Part shown: one piece after another, positions 1-6,646 of the stretch
How the letters are laid out: each line of letters opens with the position of its first letter
Position numbering within the stretch: the first letter of the stretch is position 1
Source of the DNA: JBPYFK01 sp051984675
Lineage (GTDB): Bacteria; Actinomycetota; Actinomycetes; Mycobacteriales; Pseudonocardiaceae
Reading direction: 5' to 3'
Length of the DNA stretch: 25,220 nt
Assembly: GCA_051984675.1 (NCBI GenBank)
Contig: JBPYFK010000095.1
Span: forward strand, 1 to 25,220
Program-made: the position numbers and the translations under genes
The notes under the pieces: generated by a model
Seen by the model: the letters and a program-made list of their open reading frames with translations, nothing else
Databases searched by the model: none
Told to the model about the DNA's origin: nothing

Positions 1-316
1 ACGCGGCCATCCGCGTCGCGGTGATGCGCTTCCGCGAGTCACCGTTGTTGACTTCGGCGTAGGCACCGGCCAGCGGTAACGACACGCCGAAGCCGAACTC
101 AGCCTTGAACCGATCCACCCACAAGCCCCACGTCTGCGCTTGCAGCTTGAACGCTAGCCCCACCTTGGGCTCGCCCCGCTCGGCCCTTTGTTCCTTGAAC
201 GTCTTGATGGGTGCCTTGCCTTTTGCCACCCGCTTGGCGTTCCACTCCGCTTGGCGCTGCTCATCCTTGGCGGTCTGCTCTGCCCAGATCTCTCGAAACG
301 ACTTCTGCTTCATCAT
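1..316 (-). CDS. hypothetical basic protein, C-terminus outside window
   Basis: An open frame starts at ATG 316 (a second ATG lies next to it at 313) and reads 105 codons to the window edge without a stop. A GGGGGA ribosome-binding site sits about 9 bases upstream of the tandem ATGs. The product begins MMKQKSFREIWAEQTAKDEQ. It is rich in Lys, Arg, Glu and Gln over the first 60 residues, probably helical, and then has a compact stretch FGFGVSLPLAGAYAEVNNG. There is no signal peptide or membrane segment. I do not recognise a named family. Its position beside an integrase-like remnant suggests a mobile-element or plasmid-type accessory protein, but that is inference. The frame and start are well supported; the function is unknown. 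Confidence 0.7.
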   Translation of the reverse strand, partial: MMKQKSFREIWAEQTAKDEQRQAEWNAKRVAKGKAPIKTFKEQRAERGEPKVGLAFKLQAQTWGLWVDRFKAEFGFGVSLPLAGAYAEVNNGDSRKRITATRMAA

Positions 317-600
317 CGTTGATTCCCCCCGGTTTTTCCTTCTGTGGGCAGCTATCAGCGAATAACCAAAGAATGCACCAAGGTGGTGGTACGGGGTCGG
401 GTCGAAAGTCCCCGGCGGGCGGTGACCCGCACCACGCGTTGAAACGCACCGCTTGAGAGTTGGGGGATACGCCGAGGACGACCCCTTGGGCGGTTCTCTT
501 GCTGGACACTTGAGATCGCTATGGGTCGGGACCCCTGGGAGGCGGGGCCGGTGACCAGGGGTTTTCCTATGACCAAAAAATCACAGAATGATCTCGCTTA
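317..600. other. intergenic stretch, no gene seen
   Basis: No convincing reading frame is present on either strand. The part nearest 317 should hold the promoter of the minus-strand gene at 1-316, but I cannot assign -35/-10 boxes with confidence. Positions 570-602 contain an 11-codon mini-frame (ATGACCAAAAAA...TAA) directly before the integrase-like remnant. It could be the broken start of that gene. Confidence 0.4.
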
Positions 601-735
601 AACGCTTGCGGCCTCGACTGGAAGGTCATTAAGCGCTACACCCACTATCTCCGCGAGACGATCAACGGCACGGACAAGGCCGTACAAGCGGCCGAGGAGA
701 CCCTGAACAAGCTGCTCGCGCAGGTGGACGGGCCC
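601..735 (+). pseudogene. remnant resembling tyrosine-recombinase N-terminus
   Basis: In the frame of position 601 the DNA encodes a protein-like stretch containing WKVIKRYTHYLRETINGTDK followed by AVQAAEETLNKLLAQVDG. This resembles the arm-type DNA-binding segment of actinobacterial phage and integrative-element integrases, where a phrase like 'xxTVxGTKRxAExxLxxLxxEVD' is common. The frame has a TGA just upstream (589-591) and loses protein-like composition after about 735. No catalytic domain follows; an MFS gene is downstream instead. I read it as a truncated relic of an integrase, matching the accessory look of the left edge. The family assignment is from memory of the motif and is moderate at best. 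Confidence 0.4.
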
Positions 736-953
736 GAGTCGGGTCTATGTGTCTTCGTCCTCCCCGGCGTGTCCGTGCCGAGAAGCACAGCTCGACCCCG
801 TTGCTGTCCGGTAGGCGGTCAGACAGGCTGTCTAGGTCATCCTGCCTCGCCGAGCGTAAGGGAGAAGAAGATCTGCGAGCCGAAGGCGATGTCGGTGTGC
901 TGATCGTCCGCCGGCCACGGCGCGGTCACCAGCCGTCATCTCGGTGGCGGGCG

Positions 954-2219
954 ATGGCACGACGTTTCCCTTGGCGACGCCCCAGAGACCTCCCCGCTGA
1001 GGTCTTTGTTATGTCCGGGGTGGCGTTCTGCGTGGCGCTCGGCTTCGGCGTAGTCGCACCGACGATTCCGCTGTTTGCCACCAGGTTCGGGGTGGACGCG
1101 ACCGCGGCGGGTGCCGTGGTGTCGGTTTTCGCGATGATGCGGCTGGTATCAGGTCTTGGCGCCGGAAAGCTGGTCGACGTCCTCGGCGGGCGCACCGGGT
1201 TGGCGGTCGGTATCGCGATCGTCGCGATTTCGAGCCTGTTGGCCGGGCTCGCGCAGACTTACTGGCAGCTACTCGTGCTTCGTGGCGTGGGTGGGGTGGG
1301 CTCGGCGGTCTTCGGCGTGGCGACTGTCGGCATAGTGCTTCGGGCAGCGCCCAAGATGGTGCGAGCCCGTGCGATGGGCATCTACCGCGCCGGTTTCGTC
1401 GTCGGTGGAGTGTTGGGGCCGGCGGTAGGCGGTGTTGTGCTGGGCATATCGCTGCGTGCTCCGTTTTTCCTTTACGCCGGCACACTTGCGGCGAGCGGTG
1501 TGATTGCCCTGGCTTTCCTGGGTCGCCGTGGCCTCCCGTACGACGACAATGGCACCACCAGGGGCCGTGACCGATCCGGGAGCGACCCTGAAGGTAATGG
1601 TGAAGTCGAAACCGGTACTGGAGCGAGTCCGACCACAGCCGAACCCACTTTGCGCTCGGTGCTGCGGACGCGGGAGTACCAGGCCGCACTGGTGGCCAAC
1701 CTGGCGGTGGGGCTGTCGGTCTTCGGGCTGGGCAGTACCGCGGTTCCGCTGCTGATCGTGAAGGGCCTTGGGGCGCAACCCGGTTGGGTTGGGTGGGCGT
1801 TTCTGGCGTCTAGCTTGATCCAGACTGCCGTGATGTTGCCGGCCGGGAAGGTGGCCGACAGGTTGGGAAGGCGACCGGCGCTGCTGTTGGGTTCCGTGGT
1901 CTCCGCTGCGGCGCTGCTGCTGCTGGGAATTGGCGGGTCGGTCTTGCTCGCGATGATCGCGATGGCCGTCTTCGGAGCGGGCGAGGCGTTCCTTGGTACC
2001 GCGCCGGGCGCGCTGGTCGGTGATGTATCGGGATCGCGTAGCGGCTCCGTGGTGGCGGTCTTCAACATGGCCGGCGATCTCGGTGCGGTCGTGGGACCGG
2101 TACTTGCCGGTCTGCTCATCGACCGGGGCTCCTTTGCCGCCGCGTTCGGTCTCGGTACCGCTGTGGTGGCGCTGGCCGGCCTCTTCGGCCTGCGCCTGCC
2201 ACACGGTCGGCACTTCTGA
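954..2219 (+). CDS. MFS transporter, probable drug/metabolite exporter
   Basis: The 421-aa product has about 12 hydrophobic segments and the usual two six-helix halves. They are split by a charged central loop rich in Asp, Gly and Thr (near residues 195-230). The first half carries GFGVVAPTIPLFATRFGV in helix 1, the loop 2-3 region LVDVLGGRTG (A-motif-like), and a GXXXGPXXGG stretch (GGVLGPAVGGVVLG) typical of the motif C antiporter signature in exporters. The second half repeats the A-like motif as GKVADRLGRRPALL. A longer frame opens at 747, but its extra 69 residues are Arg/Ser-rich and unlike the family. I chose ATG 954, which gives MARRFPWRRPRDLP just before helix 1. Motif C suggests proton-driven export. 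The substrate cannot be told. It stands alone, with no regulator visible beside it. Confidence 0.85.
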   Translation: MARRFPWRRPRDLPAEVFVMSGVAFCVALGFGVVAPTIPLFATRFGVDATAAGAVVSVFAMMRLVSGLGAGKLVDVLGGRTGLAVGIAIVAISSLLAGLAQTYWQLLVLRGVGGVGSAVFGVATVGIVLRAAPKMVRARAMGIYRAGFVVGGVLGPAVGGVVLGISLRAPFFLYAGTLAASGVIALAFLGRRGLPYDDNGTTRGRDRSGSDPEGNGEVETGTGASPTTAEPTLRSVLRTREYQAALVANLAVGLSVFGLGSTAVPLLIVKGLGAQPGWVGWAFLASSLIQTAVMLPAGKVADRLGRRPALLLGSVVSAAALLLLGIGGSVLLAMIAMAVFGAGEAFLGTAPGALVGDVSGSRSGSVVAVFNMAGDLGAVVGPVLAGLLIDRGSFAAAFGLGTAVVALAGLFGLRLPHGRHF

Positions 2220-2312
2220 TCGTGGGTGGCTCGAACCAGAAGCGCTCAACTGGCTACAAGACCAGATCGCCGAGCGAACGCGTGGAGCGGGACCGCGCTG
2301 CTTTCGATCTGT

Positions 2313-2810
2313 TCACCCGTAGACGAGCAAGAAATCAGCCGTACCCGTGCCGCCGCCCCGCAGCGAAGGATCGCTGTTGAGGATGTAACAGCCACCGGGC
2401 ATTCTCGATGGCACGATCATCATTTGATTATCCATATCCATTCTCGCCGCGGGAACGTTGTTTCCCAGGATTTCGAACATGTTCTGATTCAAATCAGACT
2501 TGTTTGTAAAGATGAGTGCCCGGTAGGTGCGAGCAACTGGCGCGCCTCCGACCGGGTCGCCACCTCGTAATATCGCTGGCCCTTTCAAACCCCTCGAGCT
2601 GTGGCCGCACGTGCGACAATAGTCCAGCCAGGCGTGCCAGCGGGAGCGAAGAAGTTACCGGTCGGAGTAGCAATCCAGGAACTGGGGCGAGTTCAGGGTA
2701 TCGAGCCGCTGATAACCCACGAAGTACACGCTCAGCGGTAGCTGTTCGACTGCTTGGGACCCAATCTCCAGTCGCCCTGGTAATAATGCTGGGGATTCTC
2801 GGGCGGCCAT
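2313..2810 (-). pseudogene. nonsense-interrupted hypothetical ORF
   Basis: One minus-strand frame reads from ATG 2810 to the stop at 2313 with a single in-frame TAA at 2655-2657. Before the stop it encodes a 51-residue stretch ending SVYFVGYQRLDTLNSPQFLD. After the stop it continues with WHAWLDYCRTCGHSSRG and then a more polar tail ending in GGGTGTADFLLVYG. The composition around the TAA looks protein-like on both sides, which suggests one gene broken by a point mutation. An intact alternative is only the 3' part, starting at TTG 2588 (91 aa). No family recognised. Third-position GC is lower than in neighbouring genes, so chance opening is possible. Confidence 0.28.
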
Positions 2811-3004
2811 CGGTTGAACGCATGAAAGACTGGAGGAGCATAGCGCGCACAGAATACGAATACGCGATGAGCACGAAAAGCGACACGTAACCTGGCTGAT
2901 CTGGTGTTCAGGTAATCCTCGGCGGTCGGGGCTTCCGGTGCGGGGCGCTGGACCCGCTGCTCGACGCAGTAACAGCAGCCGAGTGGACAGATTCGGTCGA
3001 TCAC
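2732..3004 (-). CDS. possible small Cys-containing protein coupled to SAP/GAP gene
   Basis: A 90-codon frame starts at GTG 3004 and overlaps the TGA stop of the preceding membrane protein gene as GTGA. This is the usual sign of translational coupling. The product starts with a cysteine cluster (ICPLGCCYCVE) and ends in an aromatic, Pro/Gln-rich tail (NRWPPENPQHYYQGDWRLG). It overlaps the broken ORF at 2313-2810 in another frame, so at most one of the two readings is right here. Coding composition is poor and no family is recognised. The coupling overlap is the main support. Confidence 0.3.
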   Translation of the reverse strand: MIDRICPLGCCYCVEQRVQRPAPEAPTAEDYLNTRSARLRVAFRAHRVFVFCARYAPPVFHAFNRWPPENPQHYYQGDWRLGPKQSNSYR

Positions 3005-3660
3005 ATTGTCACGATTCCGCGGACCGTCAGGAACGTTCCGAACGTTCCCGACAGCAGGGAGCGGATCGCACCGCTGCGCGGGGTCGTCGCTCCCCGCGAT
3101 ACGGAGGCGAGCAGGGCGGCCGTCCGGCGCGGGGCCAGCGCAGAGAGCATCATCGGGACCAAGACGACAAGCAGTGTGATCAGCACGAGCAGAACGAACA
3201 CGGCCATCCTGCCGGTGGGTCCGATCGACCTGGCGTTCGCGATGTCCTTCACGGCCGGGACGAACAGCGCCATCGTGGTGACGTTGGTGGCCATCATCCC
3301 CACCCCGAGCAGAACCGCCCGCACGACGCCGGTCCGCGCGGCCAGGGTGTCCGGCGGTTTCGAACCACCGCGGTTGATCAGTGACCGCAGGGTGAGCAGG
3401 AGCAGGACCACACCGAACGTCAGGTCGATCAGGGCCGGCAGGTGAATGTGCGCGCGTACGGCCGCCTGTCCAAGGATGAACAGGCAGGTCAGACCGATGA
3501 CCACCAGGGGCACCGCCGCACCGATGAGATAGCCGGCTGTGCGCACCATCGGATGCGGACCGCCCGACAGCAGAACGAAGGCGGTCGCCAGAATCGTCGG
3601 GCTGACAGCGGCGCCCAATGCCAGTGGCACCACGCTGACGAGAAGGTCAAACATGGGCAC
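3001..3660 (-). CDS. SAP/GAP-family (sulfolipid-1-addressing-like) membrane protein
   Basis: The 219-aa product has about six hydrophobic helices: residues roughly 5-30, 38-65, 75-95, 112-135, 148-172 and a final amphipathic region. The start VVPLALGAAVSPTILATAFVLLSGG and the helix LIGAAVPLVVIGL are typical of the SAP (sulfolipid-1-addressing protein)/GAP group, which is distantly related to LysE-type exporters. In mycobacteria such proteins help move glycolipids to the cell surface, but outside mycobacteria the substrate is unknown. The start is GTG 3660 or ATG 3654; neither has a strong ribosome-binding site. It is divergent from the molybdoenzyme operon at 3828 and may be coupled to a small downstream ORF by a GTGA overlap. 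Confidence 0.7.
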   Translation of the reverse strand: MPMFDLLVSVVPLALGAAVSPTILATAFVLLSGGPHPMVRTAGYLIGAAVPLVVIGLTCLFILGQAAVRAHIHLPALIDLTFGVVLLLLTLRSLINRGGSKPPDTLAARTGVVRAVLLGVGMMATNVTTMALFVPAVKDIANARSIGPTGRMAVFVLLVLITLLVVLVPMMLSALAPRRTAALLASVSRGATTPRSGAIRSLLSGTFGTFLTVRGIVTM

Positions 3661-3671
3661 CAGTGGACCTC

Positions 3672-3688
3672 GAACGGACCGCTCGTTC
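3672..3688. promoter_or_regulatory. inverted repeat, possible repressor operator
   Basis: GAACG and CGTTC are separated by 7 bases, 11 bases upstream of the minus-strand start at 3660, in the divergent intergenic region. The AACG...CGTT arrangement resembles operators of TetR-type repressors. No TetR gene is in the window. Confidence 0.28.
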
Positions 3689-3827
3689 CACTTGATCAGG
3701 TCGTCACCCGGGCAGTCCGGGCGCGCCGCCGTCTCAGCGCGTGCTCATGCGGGTGTCGCCGTACCCTCTGACGCGAGACGGAACATACGCACGGACCGGC
3801 TGCGAAAGGCACGAGGGGTGGTGCGGT

Positions 3828-5171
3828 GTGACCACACCTCCGCAGCCTCCACGAGCACCCGGCGGCGAGCCTCCGTACGGATTTCCGGCAGCGCTCTGGC
3901 GGGCGCTGGAAAGCCGTCGCCCACCAGGTCTGGGCAGGTCACGACTGTGGCGCAGCCCCCTGCGCGGCCCGTGGTTGACGGCGGTGTTCGGCGTGGCGCT
4001 GCTGGTAGGACTGCCGATCGTCATCGTCACGGGCCTGCTTTCCTACATGGCTTACGCGCCGAGGTTCGGGCAGGCGATCCCCGCGGAGGTGGGCTGGCTG
4101 CGCCTACCGGATTTCGACTGGCCCACGCGCCCGTCGTGGCTGTACCGGCTCAACCAGGGGCTGCACGTCGGGCTCGGGTTGGTTCTGGTTCCCGTGGTGC
4201 TGGCCAAGTTGTGGTCGGTGGTGCCGAAACTGTTCGCGTGGCCGCCGGCTCGCTCGGTCGCTGAGGTGGTGGAGCGGCTGTCGTTGCTGCTCCTCGTCGG
4301 CGGCATCCTGTTCGAGATCGTCACGGGCGTGCTGAACATCCAATACGACTACGTTTTCGAGTTCAGCTTCTACCCCGCGCACTATTTCGCGGCGTGGGTG
4401 TTTCTCGGCGCATTCGTGGTACACGTGGCGGTCAAGCTGCCGCGTGCGATCGCGTCATTGCGTTCTCGCTCGTTTCGCGCGGAGTTGCGCGTGTCGCGCG
4501 CCGAGACCCGCCCCGAGCCACCCGACCCGGATGGGCTGGTCGCGGCCGAGCCCGCCGAGGCGACGCTGAGCAGGCGCGGCGCTCTCATGCTGGTGGGCGG
4601 CGGGGTGGTGCTGGTCGCCGCGCTGACTGCCGGGCAGACGATCGGGGGTGCTACGCGCGGTTCGGCCCTGCTGTTGCCGCGCGGCCGGTCGTACGGCCGG
4701 GGGTCGAACGCTTTCCAGGTCAACCGTACTGCGGCGGCTGCGGCGATCACGCCGACGGCCGCTGGTTCCGGTTGGCGCCTGGCGCTGGAGGGAAACACTC
4801 GCCCCGTCCTGCTGGACCGGGCAAGCCTGCAAGCGCTGCCGCAGCACACCGCCACCCTGCCGATCGCGTGTGTTGAGGGGTGGTCCACGGTCCAGACCTG
4901 GAGCGGGGTGCGGCTCAGCGATCTCGCGACGCTGGTCGGCGTCTTGCGGCCGCAATGGGCTCACGTGCGGTCGATGGAGCAGGTCGGTCTGTTCAACCAG
5001 GCGACCCTGCAACCCAACCAGGTCCTCGATCCCGACTCCCTGCTGGCACTCCGGGTCAATGGCGCCGATCTGTCCCTGGACCACGGCTACCCGGCGCGAA
5101 TCATCGTTCCCGCGCTGCCCGGCGTGCACAACACCAAGTGGGTGCAGTCCATCGAGTTCCGGGGTTGCTGA
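3828..5171 (+). CDS. cytochrome b561-like / molybdopterin oxidoreductase fusion
   Basis: The 447-aa product joins two parts. Residues about 48-205 form a four-helix membrane domain with His113 (NQGLHVG), His185 (YPAHYF) and His199 (VVHVAV) placed like heme ligands of cytochrome b561/DUF4405-type domains. Residues about 248-447 begin with SRRGALMLVGGG, a Tat-like anchor, and continue into a sulfite-oxidase-fold molybdopterin domain. That domain has Cys348 (LPIACVEGWS), the expected Mo ligand, and the typical end LDHGYPARIIVPALPGVHN. It should oxidise or reduce a small substrate outside the membrane, with electrons passing to or from its own heme domain. The frame opens at 3741, but I prefer GTG 3828, with AGGGG about 10 bases upstream. 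The next gene follows at once, so they form an operon. The substrate is not evident. Confidence 0.82.
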   Translation: MTTPPQPPRAPGGEPPYGFPAALWRALESRRPPGLGRSRLWRSPLRGPWLTAVFGVALLVGLPIVIVTGLLSYMAYAPRFGQAIPAEVGWLRLPDFDWPTRPSWLYRLNQGLHVGLGLVLVPVVLAKLWSVVPKLFAWPPARSVAEVVERLSLLLLVGGILFEIVTGVLNIQYDYVFEFSFYPAHYFAAWVFLGAFVVHVAVKLPRAIASLRSRSFRAELRVSRAETRPEPPDPDGLVAAEPAEATLSRRGALMLVGGGVVLVAALTAGQTIGGATRGSALLLPRGRSYGRGSNAFQVNRTAAAAAITPTAAGSGWRLALEGNTRPVLLDRASLQALPQHTATLPIACVEGWSTVQTWSGVRLSDLATLVGVLRPQWAHVRSMEQVGLFNQATLQPNQVLDPDSLLALRVNGADLSLDHGYPARIIVPALPGVHNTKWVQSIEFRGC

Positions 5172-5172
5172 G

Positions 5173-5745
5173 ATGCGCCGTTTGGTCACCGGATGTCGGC
5201 ACGTGCGGGCGGGTTTGCGGCAGTTGTCCCGCGGATGGCGACACCTGTACGGCGCGCGCCCCTTGCATCTGCTGATGGTGCTGGCATGCTTCGCGCTCAC
5301 CGCGTACGCCGCCGCTGAGCTGTCCAGTGAGCCGTTGCTGACCCGGATGATCATCTGGTTCGCAGGGGCCATCGTCGCGCACGATCTGGTCCTGTTCCCG
5401 CTTTATGCCAGCGCTGACCGCTTCCTCGGTGCTGCGGTGCACTCCTGGCAGCGGACCACGGCCCGCCGGCTGGTGTCGCCCCTGAACTACGTCCGGGTCC
5501 CCGCTCTCGCCTCTGGTCTGCTGCTTCTGCTGTTTCTCCCAGGCATCATCGAGCAGGGCGCGCCCACCTATCTCGCGGCGACCGGACAGAACCAGTCGCC
5601 GTTCCTCGGCCGTTGGCTCCTTCTGACGGGCGGCTTGTTCATGACCAGTGCCCTGGCCTACGCCGTACGCGTCGGGTGTGCCTACCGCAACGCGAAGCGG
5701 CAGGAGGGCGCGGCCGCTTTCCGCGAGTCAGGAGAAGGCAAGTAG
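5173..5745 (+). CDS. four-helix membrane protein, partner of Mo-enzyme
   Basis: This 190-aa protein starts at ATG 5173, one base after the upstream TGA, so the two genes are almost certainly co-translated. It has four hydrophobic segments: LHLLMVLACFALTAYAA, MIIWFAGAIVAHDLVLFPLY, ALASGLLLLLFLPGII and a final WLLLTGGLFMTSALAYAV. The termini are basic (RRLVTGCRHVRAG and RNAKRQEG). His in AHDLVLFPLY lies inside helix 2. I do not recognise a named family. By position it may be an extra membrane subunit or assembly factor for the molybdopterin enzyme. A longer frame opening at 4648 in the same register is antisense-free but overlaps the enzyme gene and is rejected. Confidence 0.72.
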   Translation: MRRLVTGCRHVRAGLRQLSRGWRHLYGARPLHLLMVLACFALTAYAAAELSSEPLLTRMIIWFAGAIVAHDLVLFPLYASADRFLGAAVHSWQRTTARRLVSPLNYVRVPALASGLLLLLFLPGIIEQGAPTYLAATGQNQSPFLGRWLLLTGGLFMTSALAYAVRVGCAYRNAKRQEGAAAFRESGEGK

Positions 5746-5771
5746 ATCAGCGACGAGCCTCTCCCCGGCGA

Positions 5772-6560
5772 TCAGCCGGCGGCACAGGCGGCGCGGTAGA
5801 GACTGGCGAAGTCCGCGCCGAATGATGCGGTGTAGGAAACGTCGGGGTCACTACCGCCCAGCGGGTACTCGTCGATAACGCCGACAACCGTGCCCAGATG
5901 GGTCCTCGGATCGCGATGCGTGACCCAGGGCCCTCCGCTGGTGCCGTCCGGGAAGCCCAGGCACGCCAGTTCCGCCTGGTGCGTGTCGGCCTGGGTGCTG
6001 GTGCCGTGGCAGCTCACCGGCCGGTCGGCGTCCAGTGGGTAGCCGGTCATGTCCACCTGGTTGGTGAAGCCGACGTCCATGCCGACCCGGTTCGCCCCGG
6101 TGGTCTCCTCGATCGACCGGGGGCTACCCGGCTGGTGGACGACCAGGAAGGCGAAGTCGAGATCCGGGTCCTCCGACGCGACCCATCGCGGGTCCACGAA
6201 CGTCCGGGTGGGCGTCCACGAGCCGTAGGGCGCGATGCCGTCGTGGTAGCCGGGAACGAAGGCGATCCCGGTGGCGTACTGGCGTTGCACGTGGTCATAG
6301 AGGCAGTGCGCGGCGGTCATCACCAGGTCGCCGGCCGGGCTGTGCACCACACTGGCGCTGCAGAAGTGGTTGAGCAGGTTGCCGCGGTCGTCAACGTTGA
6401 ACAGCGCCCCCGTGACGGCGTCCCCCGGACGTGTGGGATCAGGTGTCCCGGGGGACGCACTGTTCGCGGTCGGAGAGGCGTCGCGTAGCACGACCACGGC
6501 TGCGGCGAGCACGAGCAGGACGGCCGCGAGCGCGGCCAACAGTGTCCTGAGGCGCTTCAT
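5772..6560 (-). CDS. secreted trypsin-like serine protease
   Basis: The 262-aa protein begins with a signal/anchor (MKRLRTLLAALAAVLLVLAA), a Pro/Ser/Thr-rich linker to about residue 45, then an S1-family protease domain. The triad is visible: His85 in MTAAHC, Asp135 in DLDFAFLVV, and Ser208 in DGTSGGPW. Cys67/Cys86 and Cys184/Cys200 are placed for disulfides. It should act outside the cell or at the surface. The longer open frame to 7055 is discarded because it is antisense-like, reads through the end of the transporter gene, and lacks a signal peptide. It converges with the operon ending at 5745, with only 26 bases between. Its substrate is unknown. Confidence 0.88.
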   Translation of the reverse strand: MKRLRTLLAALAAVLLVLAAAVVVLRDASPTANSASPGTPDPTRPGDAVTGALFNVDDRGNLLNHFCSASVVHSPAGDLVMTAAHCLYDHVQRQYATGIAFVPGYHDGIAPYGSWTPTRTFVDPRWVASEDPDLDFAFLVVHQPGSPRSIEETTGANRVGMDVGFTNQVDMTGYPLDADRPVSCHGTSTQADTHQAELACLGFPDGTSGGPWVTHRDPRTHLGTVVGVIDEYPLGGSDPDVSYTASFGADFASLYRAACAAG

Positions 6561-6646
6561 CCCTCTCACACTACTGGCGGATGTCCGGTCGAGAGGCTGG
6601 GTCGCGGGGCCTGCGGTTACCGGCACCACAGCCCCGGACACCCGCG

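Noticed and set aside
747..953. N-terminal extension of the MFS frame
   Set aside because: Arg/Ser-rich residues with no membrane segment; family proteins begin shortly before helix 1, at ATG 954.
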